Assembly (NCBI GenBank): GCA_014529385.2
Contig: CM043956.1
Location: 59,837,120 to 59,901,119 of the forward strand
Length of the DNA: 64,000 bases
Source of the DNA: Adiantum capillus-veneris
Lineage: Eukaryota > Streptophyta > Polypodiopsida > Polypodiales > Pteridaceae
Direction: 5' to 3'
Part shown: positions 31,967-43,663 of the stretch, piece by piece
Numbering within the stretch: the stretch's first letter is position 1
Layout: each line of letters opens with the position of its first letter
Translations under genes and position numbers: made by a program
Notes under the pieces: model-generated
Databases searched by the model: none
Told to the model about the DNA's origin: nothing
What the model saw: only the letters and a program-made list of their open reading frames with translations

Positions 31967-34900
31967 ATGAAGACAACAAAGGCAACCTACTTGTCTAAAC
32001 AAAAGCTCGAAGAAAACAACACAATGGTTTTCATTGGTAGATTCAAGAGTGAAGAAGGACACCAAGTAGAATTACTAATGCTACCTAAGGAAGTTTATGA
32101 TATAGCGGCAAAGCCAGACACCAAGGAAACCAACAAAAGACAGGGGCTTCGAGATTTCTACTACCAGGAACCATGAAGAATGGAGTTCCAAAAGGCATAT
32201 GAATTGTTATCCTCAATCAAGGAAGATGGGTCAGCCCAAATCATGGACCAATAGGGGCAAAAGGTTGAAATGGTGATCACTAAATAAATAGTGGCCGAGG
32301 CATTGAAGCTACCAATAGAAGGTATGATGATGCGAGCAAGAGATAGAAAGACAGCAGGTACTTTTACCAAAGATACTGTTGCTGCCACATTCTTTATCTC
32401 ATCCAAAGGCAAGTTGAGGATCCAGCTCGCCTCTACCATCAACATTTCCACTTCCTCTCAAAGAGACCACCATGATACACAACTCCAAACCATGCAGTTG
32501 ACTCAAGTATTGAAGTTGACAACCAGGCAAGCAATAGATCACGTGCAATACGTGCTTACAACACTAAAGGGCACAAATAAAGAGGGAAAGATCACATATC
32601 TGGGCGCTCCAGAAGTGATAACAAGAATAGCATATCATGTTATTGGAATGGCCGACAATTTCCCACTAGCCCTAGATCAGAACACATGGATCATTTCAGC
32701 TTAACCTTCTCCGCAGACCACTAGATCAACAAAGAGAGTATACAAATCAGATCATCAATCTGCAAAAAATTCCCATGAAGCCCATAGCAGTGAAAGCTCT
32801 GACAACAAAGAAACTAGGGTCATGAGGAAAGCAATGAAAAAGAAAGAAGTGGCAGCTCACCAATAGGAGCCGCAGCAAAAGAGGGCTAGCTTTGAAAGAG
32901 AAAAGCAAACATACAAAAGGAGCCGCCAAGCTGCAGGTGAAGACCCCGAAAGATGGAGTCCAAGAGAGGTAAAGGGACGAACCCTGCAAAGAAGGTTCCA
33001 GAGGATCCCAAATATTTGCTCGAGCGGATGTATGCGGAAGCTAAAGGAAGCTCTAGAATCTCAAAGAAAAGCAATGAAAGAAGCGGTTGAGCAACAGAGA
33101 CGTGTGAAAGCTGCCAAACAAAGTGAGTCACATCCTAGCCAAGAGGAGATGTCTCCAAGACCCTCTTCACCAACTAGGAATAAGAAGATCAGCCCATGCC
33201 CAGTTAAAGGCCTTCACCAACAGATAAATTTAAGTAAGACGATGCAGCAAAGTAAAAAGAGCCTGAGCAACAAGAAGAAGCAAATTTTGAAAAACCCAAG
33301 GAAGCCAAAACAACTGCAATAGGACCTTCCTCTACAGTAGCTCAAGCAGAAGCAGTTGAGGCATCTACAAAGCCCCAAGGATAAGAAGTAGAACCACCTT
33401 CACACGTAGAAGCCACTGCACCAACAAAAGAGCCACAAACCGAAACAACTCAAACTTCTAAACAACCCCAGGTAGAGCGTGAAGATTCGGAAACCGATGA
33501 TGAAGTCATCATGCAGGTAAATGAGTATGAAAATCAAATGCACCTAGTGACAGACAAGATCAGAACATCAGCACTTTGCCGGAGTGCCAAGGCTAAAGAG
33601 CTAGAGCAAGTGGTTGATGCTCTACAAGGAGAGCTAGAAGATAGAATGAACGTCATTGAAGATCTTCAAGCGCAAATTAAAGAGATAAAAAATGAAGCAA
33701 AAATACACTAGATTGCAAAGGAGAAACAACAGAAAGAAATGGAAGAGCTGGGAGAGCTCCTAACAAAGTTATCTGATGAATGCAAATGCAAAGATCAACA
33801 ACTATCAGAAGGAACCAATGAACTTTTAACCACTACTCTGTCAGTACAAAAGATTCAAGTGCAGCTAGATGTAGCTAATGCCTCTTTACAATTTTTCGAG
33901 CAACAAATCAATGATCAAGTAGCATGTCTAAGATAGATAAGAGGAAACCTCGTTGTAGCCTCAATCAAGGGAACAGATGAAGTCTACAAGACTTTAGAAA
34001 AGAGGAACAAAGACCTTGAACTTGAGCTAAAGCTGGAACAAACGCAAAGACGAGACCTTGCATTGATGTGGGTTCAAAGAGAAGAGCAAATACTCAAGGA
34101 AATAGAAGAGTTAAAGAGAGTCAATCAGTTTCTAAGAGAGGGACAAACAGAAACTCAGGAGGAGGCAGGAACCTGTGAACAACCAACCATTGACATACCC
34201 TCAATTTCTTTTACTGATATGGAAACACAGTCGTTAGAAGGGCTAGCAGGAGAGTCATATTTTCAAGTACCAAATAATCACTTAGGCCGAGCAAGTGCCA
34301 ATGGTCCAGCTTTCTAAAATTGACGCAGATGCACTGAAGGAGCAGATGGTTTAAGAAGCAGATGTTGAATGGAAAGTAGCAATGGATTGGGAGTTGAGAG
34401 TTCTCCACTCAGTAAATGTAACTCAGCTCACTCCCAACCAAATCAATGCTCAATGGCATCAACAATCACTACACTACTCATTGATAAAGGTGGAGCTACT
34501 ACATGTTAAGGAAAGACTTTACAAAGATATGCAGGCAGAAGGCTCAGATGATATACACCCGAAATAGAGAAGGAACAGGTTGAACAAGAACTCTAGATAC
34601 CTAATTTTGTTCACAAGAGCACCTGTAACCCTACAAAAGGACCCTACATTTTGTCTCGTACCAAGGGTAAGGACATGGCAAGCACACGATGCACTGAAGA
34701 AGAAGAGGCCAACATGGCTAAATTACCCACAACTACCATCTCCAAAGCAGGGACCAACAACGGAAGAATACATGGCGAAAACCCTAACGGGCTCCATGAC
34801 CTTCTTCAAGAGCCTCCTTGACCTCTCATGTGCAATGCTTTGCAAGATCTGCAGAATGCTGCTCACCTACATTCAAACTTTTCACGAGCCTGAGCAAATA

Positions 34901-35269
34901 GGAACACCATGGATGTCTTTCCTGAAAATAAACAAAGGTCTATGCTATGATTTAAGTGGACAGCCTTCAGAAGAAGTCCTCTATGGATTTTACACCAGAT
35001 GTATGTTTCTGTCATCTAGCAATATGTTGGCATTTGAAGAGGCATTCTATACAGGTTTCTTCACATGGCGGACGAAGATATTTGGGCCAGTGATCAGCAA
35101 CCTTACATCAAGGTTTGTTGGCTATTCAACCATTGAACTTAAAAACAGAGTCACCATGCAGTTTTTGCAAGTCCCTGACAAAGAAAGACGAATCACATGT
35201 GAAAGAGCCCTACATGCGCTTAAAGACCGCCTCACCAGCCATCAACCCAAAGACTACTTCACTCCATGA
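31967..35269 (+). pseudogene. Decayed coding region 1: unknown N-domain, coiled coil, unknown C-domain
   Basis: I do not recognise this protein. One frame is protein-like from 31967 to 32704 apart from three stops at 32174-32287 (LPKEVYDIAAKPDTKE, TRIAYHVIGMADNFPLALD). From about 33360 to 34317 another frame is open except for in-frame stops at 33709 and 33934. It encodes an acidic segment and a long heptad-rich coiled coil (LEQVVDALQGELEDRMNVIE, QILKEIEELKRVNQFLREG). From about 34800 to 35269 a further unknown domain ends in TSHQPKDYFTP. A polypurine tract and LTR-like block begin 24 bases after its stop, so it is probably the gag-like coding part of an LTR element. No RT, protease or integrase is seen. 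All frames are broken. Confidence 0.55.
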
Positions 35270-35292
35270 AGATGTGTCGAGGGACGACACAG

Positions 35293-35640
35293 TTTTGGAG
35301 GGGAGAAATGTTAGCAGTAAGTTAACTCGGATAACATTTTTTGGAGGTTTTATTGTAAAAACACTTATTATTTTGATAAATCGGAAATGTTGTAACTCCT
35401 ACTTTCCAGATAGACAGTGTAATTGATGATCTGGGGCTACAAGCTTCCAGATTGTATCAACCTACCTTTAGTTAGGGCTCCTAGATTATTAGTTTGACCA
35501 CAGAAACCTTGACTAAGATATAAAAGCCAATTTTTGTAAGTATTTTGTAAGTTTTTGTATAATAGAACACAGCGTGAGCTAACTGCGCTCAGTTCTCTCC
35601 TTCTCGTGCTTCTTATTCCCTTATCGGTTGTCACATTGCA
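35293..35640 (+). repeat. Polypurine tract and LTR-like block
   Basis: TTTTGGAGGGGAGAAA (35293-35308) is a good polypurine tract. It is followed by TGTTAGCAGTAAG, a typical LTR start. A TATA box (GATATAAAAG) lies at about 35517 and a CT-rich stretch with a possible CA end at 35640. Size would be about 330 bp. No second copy of this LTR is in the window, so the call rests on the tract and the TATA position only. The right end is uncertain. Confidence 0.45.
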
Positions 35641-35649
35641 GTGTTGTCT

Positions 35650-38600
35650 GTGTAGAGCAGAGCAAGCTAGTAGCAGTGGCACCACATGCACAACTGCGAC
35701 AGAGCAAATTTTACAGCTATATGGCTACAATGGGGATAAATTTTTGTACAAAAATTCAGAAGGCCATAGATACTTAATGAGCAGCAAAAGCAACACAGGA
35801 GCCAAGATCCTATTGATCAAAGTAAAGCCAGATTTAGAGAACTCCCAGATGTTCACAGACTTCAGTGGAGCGAGGTATTACAAGCTCAAAGATGAAGTGC
35901 ACATAGAAGTTCAGAAAGTCAACCCAAATGTTTATCCAAAAATCTACACAAGCCAGTAAAACATATAGTTGGTGCATATGCAATAAGGGTCATTGTACAT
36001 GGATTATAGTGGTCAGATCTATAATCGAGAGCCAGAATTGCAAGATCCAACAGATAAACCAATAGAAGCCAGTCTAATAAAAAAGCCAAAGATGATACAA
36101 AGGTCAAGATGGAGCAGTCTACAGCTTGATGCTTAGTGTTTTGAAAGAAAATGCCGATAGCTTGGCAAGCATAGAAGCACAAGCTCCTCAGCAAGAGCTT
36201 GACACGACAAAGCCAATTGAAATACCACTATTCATGGCATATTTCTCAGATTGTGGACGAAAATGTGGACATTTTTCTGAAGAAATCCAAACAACAAGGA
36301 CACATCAACTACCAAGCAAGGTACACAAAAAAATTGAAAATGTGAATCTCAATGTAAGTGCATTTAACTTGTCACTTTTAATGCAATAAGATGATTCTAC
36401 ATTACCATTAGAAGCACCGGTAAAAGCACTGCAAGTTCAAAATCAGCATAAAGATGCACAGGCACTTGAAAAGCTTAAAATTGATTCTTTGAACAAAAAA
36501 TTCCTGCATAAATTTGGTCAAGATGTCCAAATATCACCGAATGTTGAAAAGATTGTTAGGTTAGCAAATAATTCTGCATCCACTACCACAAGTGTGAAAT
36601 CATTCACGAGTCTAAGGGACACATAAGACAGAATGATGTTAGCTTTGTATAGTACACATAATTCATATGCACACTATGTAGACCAAAAAGGAAAACTATA
36701 CAAAAAAGATCAACCAGTGTTTGAACGGCCCACATACCAGCTCATAGAAGTGCATCCAGTGATAGATAAAAAAGAATGGTTCATTGCAGAGGAAAGAATC
36801 TATTATAGCCCATCCTCTCTAGAGCCGAAGGATATTATGCAAGTGAACCCAGAAATCTGTTCAGACCCAAACTCTCCTCCATCAAAAATCAAGCTTCAAT
36901 GTTGTAACCCAATGAGCATATACTTTGATCAAAATAGTCATAGATATAGAGGAGAGTTTAGCACCTATGATGTCTTGGGTCTTGAAACCATAGAATCTCA
37001 TATCATAGGAGACCCATGGGATAGACAATATCAAGGCAAAGATAATCCTATCTACAGATTGACTTGGGAAATAATTTGTCATGTTTCAAGGAGATACATA
37101 GAAAACTATGCAGAAGGTTTACAGATGCCAAATGTCAACAGTGCTACCCAAAGTGTACCTTCACAGTCCCAAAAGGTGAGACTAAATCAGAGCCAAACAA
37201 TTTTGAACTCTTACAATGAAGCAGGCTATAGTGATCACCCTAGGAAGGGGGGAGATGTAAATCCATCAAGCTCAGCTTATGTACCAGGAAATGCTACACC
37301 AGCTACAAGCCCTAAAGCTTCTAGCCAATAGAACTCTTCAAAGCAGAAACCATTGAAAGATCATATGGTTGTTGGAAGTTTCCAATTAACTCAGGTTCCC
37401 TCAAAATTGGCAGACAATTGCTTCTATGAAGATCATCAAGGAAAGAAGTTTCAGTTGATCTCCACAAGTCAGAGTCAAAAACTGACAAGTCCAATAGTGT
37501 TCAAACAGTTACATGTGATCAAGCTCACATATGCATATCAAGATGCACATGGTAACAAATATCAACAAGATCAAGACCTTGTACAAACCCCTATGGATGT
37601 TAAGATTGAAGTCAAAGACTATCTAAAGATGATGCAAAGCCTCAAGCTGCCAGAACAGGTGATAAAAAAGTCAAAGTCAATGGCAGATAAACTCCAAAAA
37701 GCTACACAAAGGTCACTACCAATATCTCCTCCGAAGAGAACAGTTGATAAAAAAGTCAATGTCAATGGGAGATAAACTCCAAAAAGCTACACAAAGGTCA
37801 CTACCAATATCTCCTCCGAAGAGACAGATTCTGCCAGAAAGTACAATGGATCTTCTAAAATCAAAGTTACTCAGATGCAAGTGGCCAATGCTCAACAATT
37901 GCAAAAAGGTGCAATATTACTGCCAATGGAGTCAACATGAATTGAATCAGGTGATCAAAGCAAAGAAGTTGAAGAAAAAATTCAATTCAAGGACACTGCC
38001 ACAACAAAAGCAGTTCATTCAGGCACAAATCGTGAGATGATCAAGTGCAACATTGTTGGTGAGAACGAAGAAAGGCTATCAAGAGAAGTAAAGCTATATT
38101 TTTAGTTAGACAAGAACCTCATGTCCTTTCGCACTTGGAAAAGATGTGGCCAACCACAACTAGACGATGCTCCTGAATTTGTGAGCATACCAGGAGACAA
38201 ACAAGCAGAATGCTGGGGAATCATCTCCACCACCATTGAAGTAAGTTCACAGATCATCATAGCTCAATTCCATGCGATCACAACAAAAGATATGCCATAC
38301 GACATCATCATGGGAAGGCCAATGGCTCAAAAGATTTTAGAGATACAGAATGCAAACATGACAACAAAGAATGAAGATCAATATTGGTCACCCACAGACT
38401 ACAACACAAGGTCCTCAAGCACAGCTAACATGGAGACTAATATCAAACCAGATCTTATTGAAGAGGATTCATCTCCATCAATCAGACCTTCAAAAGAGAT
38501 TATAACAGATCACACATCAAGAAGTGCAAATCAAACAGATCAAAGAGCAACCACGGAATCTATTGAGCAAAGAATGTCACCGAAGCCACAAGTTTGCAGA

Positions 38601-39640
38601 CAACCAAGAAGCAATAGGAAGTCCAAAGATCAATAAAAAATTTCCAGATGAATCAGCTGTTGTAAGTCGGATTGGAAAACAAAGTCTCAAGTCACCTTCC
38701 ATAAAGACACATTTAGATCAAGATGAGACCATGGCGAGAGCAAGACAAAGATCTTCAATAGAACCAGCAATAAGAATAGCTATATTTCTTAGCAGTACAA
38801 AAGGAGTAAGCATTAGATGCAATGCTCTATTGGATAAAGAAGCAAAGTGCAATATGGTTGCAGACAACATTCAAAGCATTCTGGAGATTACTCAGGGCAA
38901 GCCAGGTAACGAAGAAATCATGGGTAAGGCTACAAGTAAAAAAGAAATGATTGCTACCCTTAGCATCCAAAATCATGAAGAGCAGGTAAAGTTCAGGTGA
39001 AGCCTTCAAAGGAAATGCTTGCATATGTCATCCTTGGACATCAGTGGTTAGACCAACACAAAGCCTACAAAGAAGATACAATGCTAATACTCTCTTTCCC
39101 AAGAGGTAGCCAACAACATTTATAGGTACCGTTAATGTTAGATTCAGAGTTGCAAAAGTCACAGGAATCAAAGACAAATATTGCAGACAAAGGTAAAGCT
39201 AAAGTGGAACCTCCACCGATTAGCACAGAAGGTGTGACAGCATATGCCTCTACATCAAAGAACCCTCATGAATCAGCTTCTTCAAGCAAGTCATGCTTTC
39301 AAAACTTCAAGTCAATGCTGACCCAACTGAACCTCTAAGGAGACACCCAAAAAAGCAAAGATATTTCAGCCAAAGTACTCAAGAAAGCAAAGGAAAGTCA
39401 AGCAAGTGTTTGTTCCGATCAGTTTAGTCAAAGTCGATGATCCAGTTTGGATTAGGATAAGAAATCAACACAAAAATACAACCACATGGGATGGATAGCA
39501 TCACATTGGAGTTTAAAAGAACAGGAGTACTATAGAGGTAACAGACAGATATGGGTGCCAGAACCGCAGGTTAGAGTATATGAAGTAGCATCAAGTCCCT
39601 CCCAAGAAAGAAGGCCCACAAGGTATCAACCTCGATAATA
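35650..39640 (+). pseudogene. Decayed coding region 2: YxDxxGxxY motif protein and retropepsin-like segments
   Basis: Old coding region in several frames with many stops. Between 35.7 and 37.6 kb a short motif, aromatic-x-Asp-x2-Gly-x2-aromatic, recurs: FLYKNSEGHRY, MFTDFSGARYY, LYMDYSGQIYN, HYVDQKGKLYKKD, IYFDQNSHRYRGE, FYEDHQGKKFQ, AYQDAHGNKYQQD. The downstream part (38121-38636) has MPYDIIMGRPMAQ, the kind of segment found near the end of retroviral-type proteases. Near 38800-39060 there is a second protease-like piece (NALLDKEAKCNMV, and VILGHQWLDQHKAY in another frame). The tail reads IWVPEPQVRVYE and ends in a basic stretch near 39640. I see no RT, RNase H or integrase. Probably a non-autonomous LTR-element product; the function of the motif repeats is unknown. 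Confidence 0.5.
37661..37830 (+). repeat. 85-bp tandem duplication
   Basis: The block starting GATAAAAAAGTCAA at 37661 is repeated almost unchanged at 37746, through CCTCCGAAGAGA. The period is not a multiple of three, so it shifts the reading frame of decayed region 2. Confidence 0.9.
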
Positions 39641-39769
39641 CCCTAGGATACCTAAGAAGTAGGTATACAACAAAACAAAATCAAAAGATGCTAAAGTCTA
39701 ACAAATATGAATACAAAGAAGTAGTGAAGATTGCAGTTACACATTTTCCCAAAATGGTCATGTATTGTA

Positions 39770-40545
39770 AATCCCCGATTTATGTCAAGCCATTGTAATG
39801 TTTTAATGTGTTACGGGCGCAATGGGAGTTCCAAGCTATAAATAACACGTCAGTTATTGTGCCTAGGTTGCAAATTTAGTAAGTGGTGGAGCCCTAAAGG
39901 CCTTGGGCGCCTGGACATTTCATATTTTTACCCTAGGTATATAAGGCAGTGCGTAAAAGAAATTAGGGTTCTCAAGCTCAATTGTTGAGAGCACTCTTTG
40001 GTGAGAGCTCTTCAGGTGTGTGGCTATGGAGTCCTTGAGCTTCTCCTTGGTCATGTGACTTGGTTAACACTAATCAATGTTTAATTCTCTTTCACTATGT
40101 CTCTCTCATGCTTCTTATGATTGCCTATGATGCTTTGATTAGCTAGATCTTAACTATTAGTGGTTAACCCCTCTCTAATCTTGTGTGATTTCCCTCTCTT
40201 TCTTGTGTGTGCATGTAGTCTTGATTGGAGTGTGGTGCTCGATAGATCTACAGTGTGTGTGCTTGGCATTAGTGTGTTGCATGATAGGATTAGTGTTGTG
40301 TGCATCTTGCAATCGTTAGTGTTGTGTGATTGGGTTGATTGGAGGTGAAGAGAAGTGTATGTGGAAATTGCCCTTGATTGTGGCTTATCTCCTCCATAGG
40401 CGGAGAACCTTACCTCATAGAGTCAACCATTCGTGTTTCCATGATTAGCTCACTAATTGTGTGAGTGTTCCTATGCCCTAGCAGGGTAGCTTATCCCTTT
40501 GGATTGATAATTTTGTTGGTCATTGGAGCTATTGCAATGATGGAG
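39770..40545 (+). promoter_or_regulatory. LTR-like promoter region, family unknown
   Basis: TATA-like CTATAAATAACA near 39835 and GTATATAAGGC near 39938. A leader-like stretch follows (GAAATTAGGGTTCTCAAG), then about 500 T/G-rich non-coding bases. This is the look of a plant LTR promoter and R-U5, but no TG...CA ends, primer site or second copy can be fixed. It stops where the Copia relic begins. Confidence 0.35.
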
Positions 40546-41720
40546 CCCCCAAAAGGAACTAGACCATAAGCCAAACAACCAAAAACACGCATGTGCTCAA
40601 TAGATGGCAACTCTTTTGTAGGACACCTGTTGAGTACATAAGTGGCACACCTAACAACCTCGAGCCAAAACAAATGTGGTAAAGCTTGACTCTTGACCAT
40701 ACATCTTGCCATTTTTGTAAGTGACCTGTTTTTCCTCTTAGCAACACTTTTTGTTGAGGCGTGTACGGCATTGTACATTGATGTTTTATTCCATGGCTAT
40801 CCAAAAATGCATTAAATTTATGAGACATATATTGCCCCCCTCGATCAAAACGAAGGGTGCTCATAGAACACTTCGAGAAATTTTAAGCCATAACAAGAAT
40901 TTTCTTAAAGCACAGGAACACTTTGGACTTAGCTTTCAATGGATATACCCATGCATGCCTGGAGTAGTCATCACTGAAAGTCACGAAGTACAAGTAATTT
41001 CCCAAGGACGGAGTTTGCATAGGCCGACAAACATCACTATGCACAAGTTGCAATTTGCATGTGGCACAAATGGACCCATCCTTTGGAAACTCAACACATT
41101 GCATTTTTCCCAAAATAGAGCCTTCACAAACATGTTTGACAGGTGCTTCAAGAGGCGGCAAAGAAGAAACCATATCAGATTTCTGCAAATGCAGCAAACT
41201 GACAAAATTCAAATGCCCAAAAAGTGTATGTCACAGTTTTGCATCTGAAACAACCCTTGAATCTACAATTGCATTTGCAAAATTTTGTCCACATGGTCAT
41301 AAAAAGTGAGCTTATACAGCCCACGACACAAAATGCCAGATGCAACAATTTCATCACCAAAACTAAGATCATGAGTTGTACATCCGTCATCCATAAATTC
41401 AAGACTACAAGTCCAAGTCTAGAAAGTGCAGATATAGATAAAAGATTCTACTTGATCCCAGGTACATAAAGTGCATCAAAAAGTGTGAAAGAATTTCCAT
41501 TTGCAGCAGTAAGCACAATCTTTCCAACTCCCTGAATAGGATAAGAGGCATTGTTGGCACAAGTGACTGAATTCCCATGAGGGACAGACTTGAGAGAGGT
41601 GAACAAATCACGATGTAAGGTAATGTGATTTGTAGCACCACTATCAAAATACCACACATGTGAATCTATAGCCAACTGACATGCATACATCATGGAAAAC
41701 AAGATTATAGGTACACTCTG
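40546..41720 (-). pseudogene. Copia pol relic: protease to integrase
   Basis: Minus-strand relative of the Copia element at 4083-9142, covering protease (WYFDSGATNHI), GAG-pre-integrase and the integrase core through NRCPTKELPSIEHM. It retains the integrase segment that the other copy has lost (TLRFDRGGQYMSHKFN) but has its own stops and gaps. It is cut at 41720 by the LTR of G4. The codon matching the TGA after gag in the other copy is TGT here. Its left end near 40546 has no LTR. Confidence 0.85.
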
Positions 41721-43305
41721 TGTAACATTTAATGGCCTAAAAACTTGTGTGTAGCGGAAATTAGCATGAACATAGTGGGCATTTCATTAGAATAGATTCC
41801 TAATGAGAATTACAAGAGTGCTTGGGTGGAGAGAGCAACAAAAATCATAACACCTAGTTAGATAACATGAATAATACTTTCAAAAGAGAGAGAAATTAAG
41901 CTATTGACAACAGTTGAGGACCGGATTTGCATGGAGCCAGTCCCCCCTCCAAAAGGCTTTGTATTATGGTTTCTCCCATCAAGAGAGACATTGTACAATA
42001 CAATTCTTTGTGTTCCTTCAAGACTAGCTAGTGCAATGAAGATGAAAGCTTCATGCACTAAGCAAAACACTTAGCAAACACAACATCAATTATCCCCGGT
42101 CTCAGACCCAAGACCTCAGGCACCTTCGAAGATGGTGAGAGCTAGCAGGGTATGAGAGTACATTGAGAGGAAGAAGGAATATCTTACGAGAAAGATGTAC
42201 ATCTCCTCACATAATCACTCATATTAGCATAGCTTAGCTTAGTAATTAGCATGGTAGAGGAGATGAGCATGCATTGAAGCTTGGCTCTTGGTTGGATTTG
42301 CATCACAAAGCCAAGAGTTGTTGGTGTAGGCCTCCCTTCTCACAAGCTTGGAGTAGGTGGTAAGCTTTCCATTAAAGCTTGAGAAGGAGAGAGACTATTC
42401 TTTACTTTACACATGAGATTTGTGTGAGTGTGTGTGTGATAATACCTTGCAAAAATCAGCCCCCTCTCTCTCTTGGGCGAGCCCCCTTGCTATTTGCTCT
42501 TGCTGTCCTCCCATTGGACCTCCCTAGAGCTAGCCAATGACAATTAAGCACCATAAGTGATATCCTTCTGACATGTGTCCCCCTTTCCCCTTTTGTGAGA
42601 TCTTAAGGTAATTTAATTCAACTAAACTCTCATTGGACCCCTTTGCCTCCTGGCCAATAGGAATCAGACAAGCCATTGGGCTGCTGAATGCTCATTGGAC
42701 CACTTGGGAGACTGTCCAATAGTCTTCTAGAGGACTTAATTCTCATTGGTTCTTCTATTAAGTGTTTTTAAATTAATTAAACTAGGTTTACTCTAGCCTA
42801 ATTCTCATTGGTCCACCTCCAAGGCCATCCATATATGAATTGGGTACACCTTGTGGGCATTTCGCCTAGGGAGCTGACATGTGTCCCTCATTCCCTTTGT
42901 GTAAAGGGAGCTTGTGTGTGTGTGTGTGGCTTTCTCTCTCATCCCCTACATGCAAGGCTCGCCCCCTCCCAAGTAGGGATTGCAAATACTTTTTTGTACA
43001 CACACAAAGCATCCAATTCCCCTAGGGTTGACATTTGGATACAACCTTTGAATTTTGGAACCTTAGCATTTTGGAAGTCTTAATGGGTTGAACCTTAGGG
43101 TCTTTTTAGCCCATTGTTGCACATGGCTCTTTTGCAGATGGCCCCCCCTTTGGATCCTATTTTCCCTCCTTTAGATCCCTACTGTGGCCGGTCTTCTAGC
43201 TTGACCAATATTCTAGCTTTTTCTCCCCTGGCACTTCCCCATATTAAATGATTAGTTTAACATGAGAAAATCATTTAGGAGAATTAGATATTGATTATTA
43301 TGACA
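41721..43305 (-). repeat. 3' LTR of G4
   Basis: 1585 bp. On the plus strand it runs from TGTAACATTTAATGG to ATTATTATGACA, the reverse complement of the G3 LTR ends. It shares the CCAAT modules and a CA repeat (42907-42926). Confidence 0.93.
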
Positions 43306-43663
43306 TTACCTCTCTCTTGAAATCATAGTCGTCCTCGACTATGGTGTAGAGAAGATAAAGCATATTCATGAGTCCTTTTCTTAGCGGGTAGAGGATCCCT
43401 ATGTTACCCTACGACATCATTCCACAATGGATGACTAGTCCATTTGGTGCTTGAGAGCCTGAGGCTGTCGCAAGCATGTCTGCACATTAGTCCTATTATT
43501 CTTCCATAGTAGAGTGACAAGCTCTACTTGGTGTTTGGAAGACGTCGTCTCCGCAAACTTGATCTAAGCATGCATACTACTTCATTTTTGTGCACAATAA
43601 AGAAAAAGAGAGTCTTATAAGACAAAAAAAACTTTGTTCATTTTTAAAATTTTGTACATTTGC

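Noticed and set aside
35555-35700. A signal peptide-like start (ALSSLLLVLLIPLSVVTLQC) for a secreted protein
   Set aside because: It overlaps the LTR-like block and its leader and is probably chance hydrophobic reading; the motif-bearing part starts later.
31967-39640. Endogenous pararetrovirus (Caulimoviridae)
   Set aside because: No movement protein, RT or RNase H is visible, and a polypurine tract with an LTR-like start lies in the middle; a non-autonomous LTR element fits better.
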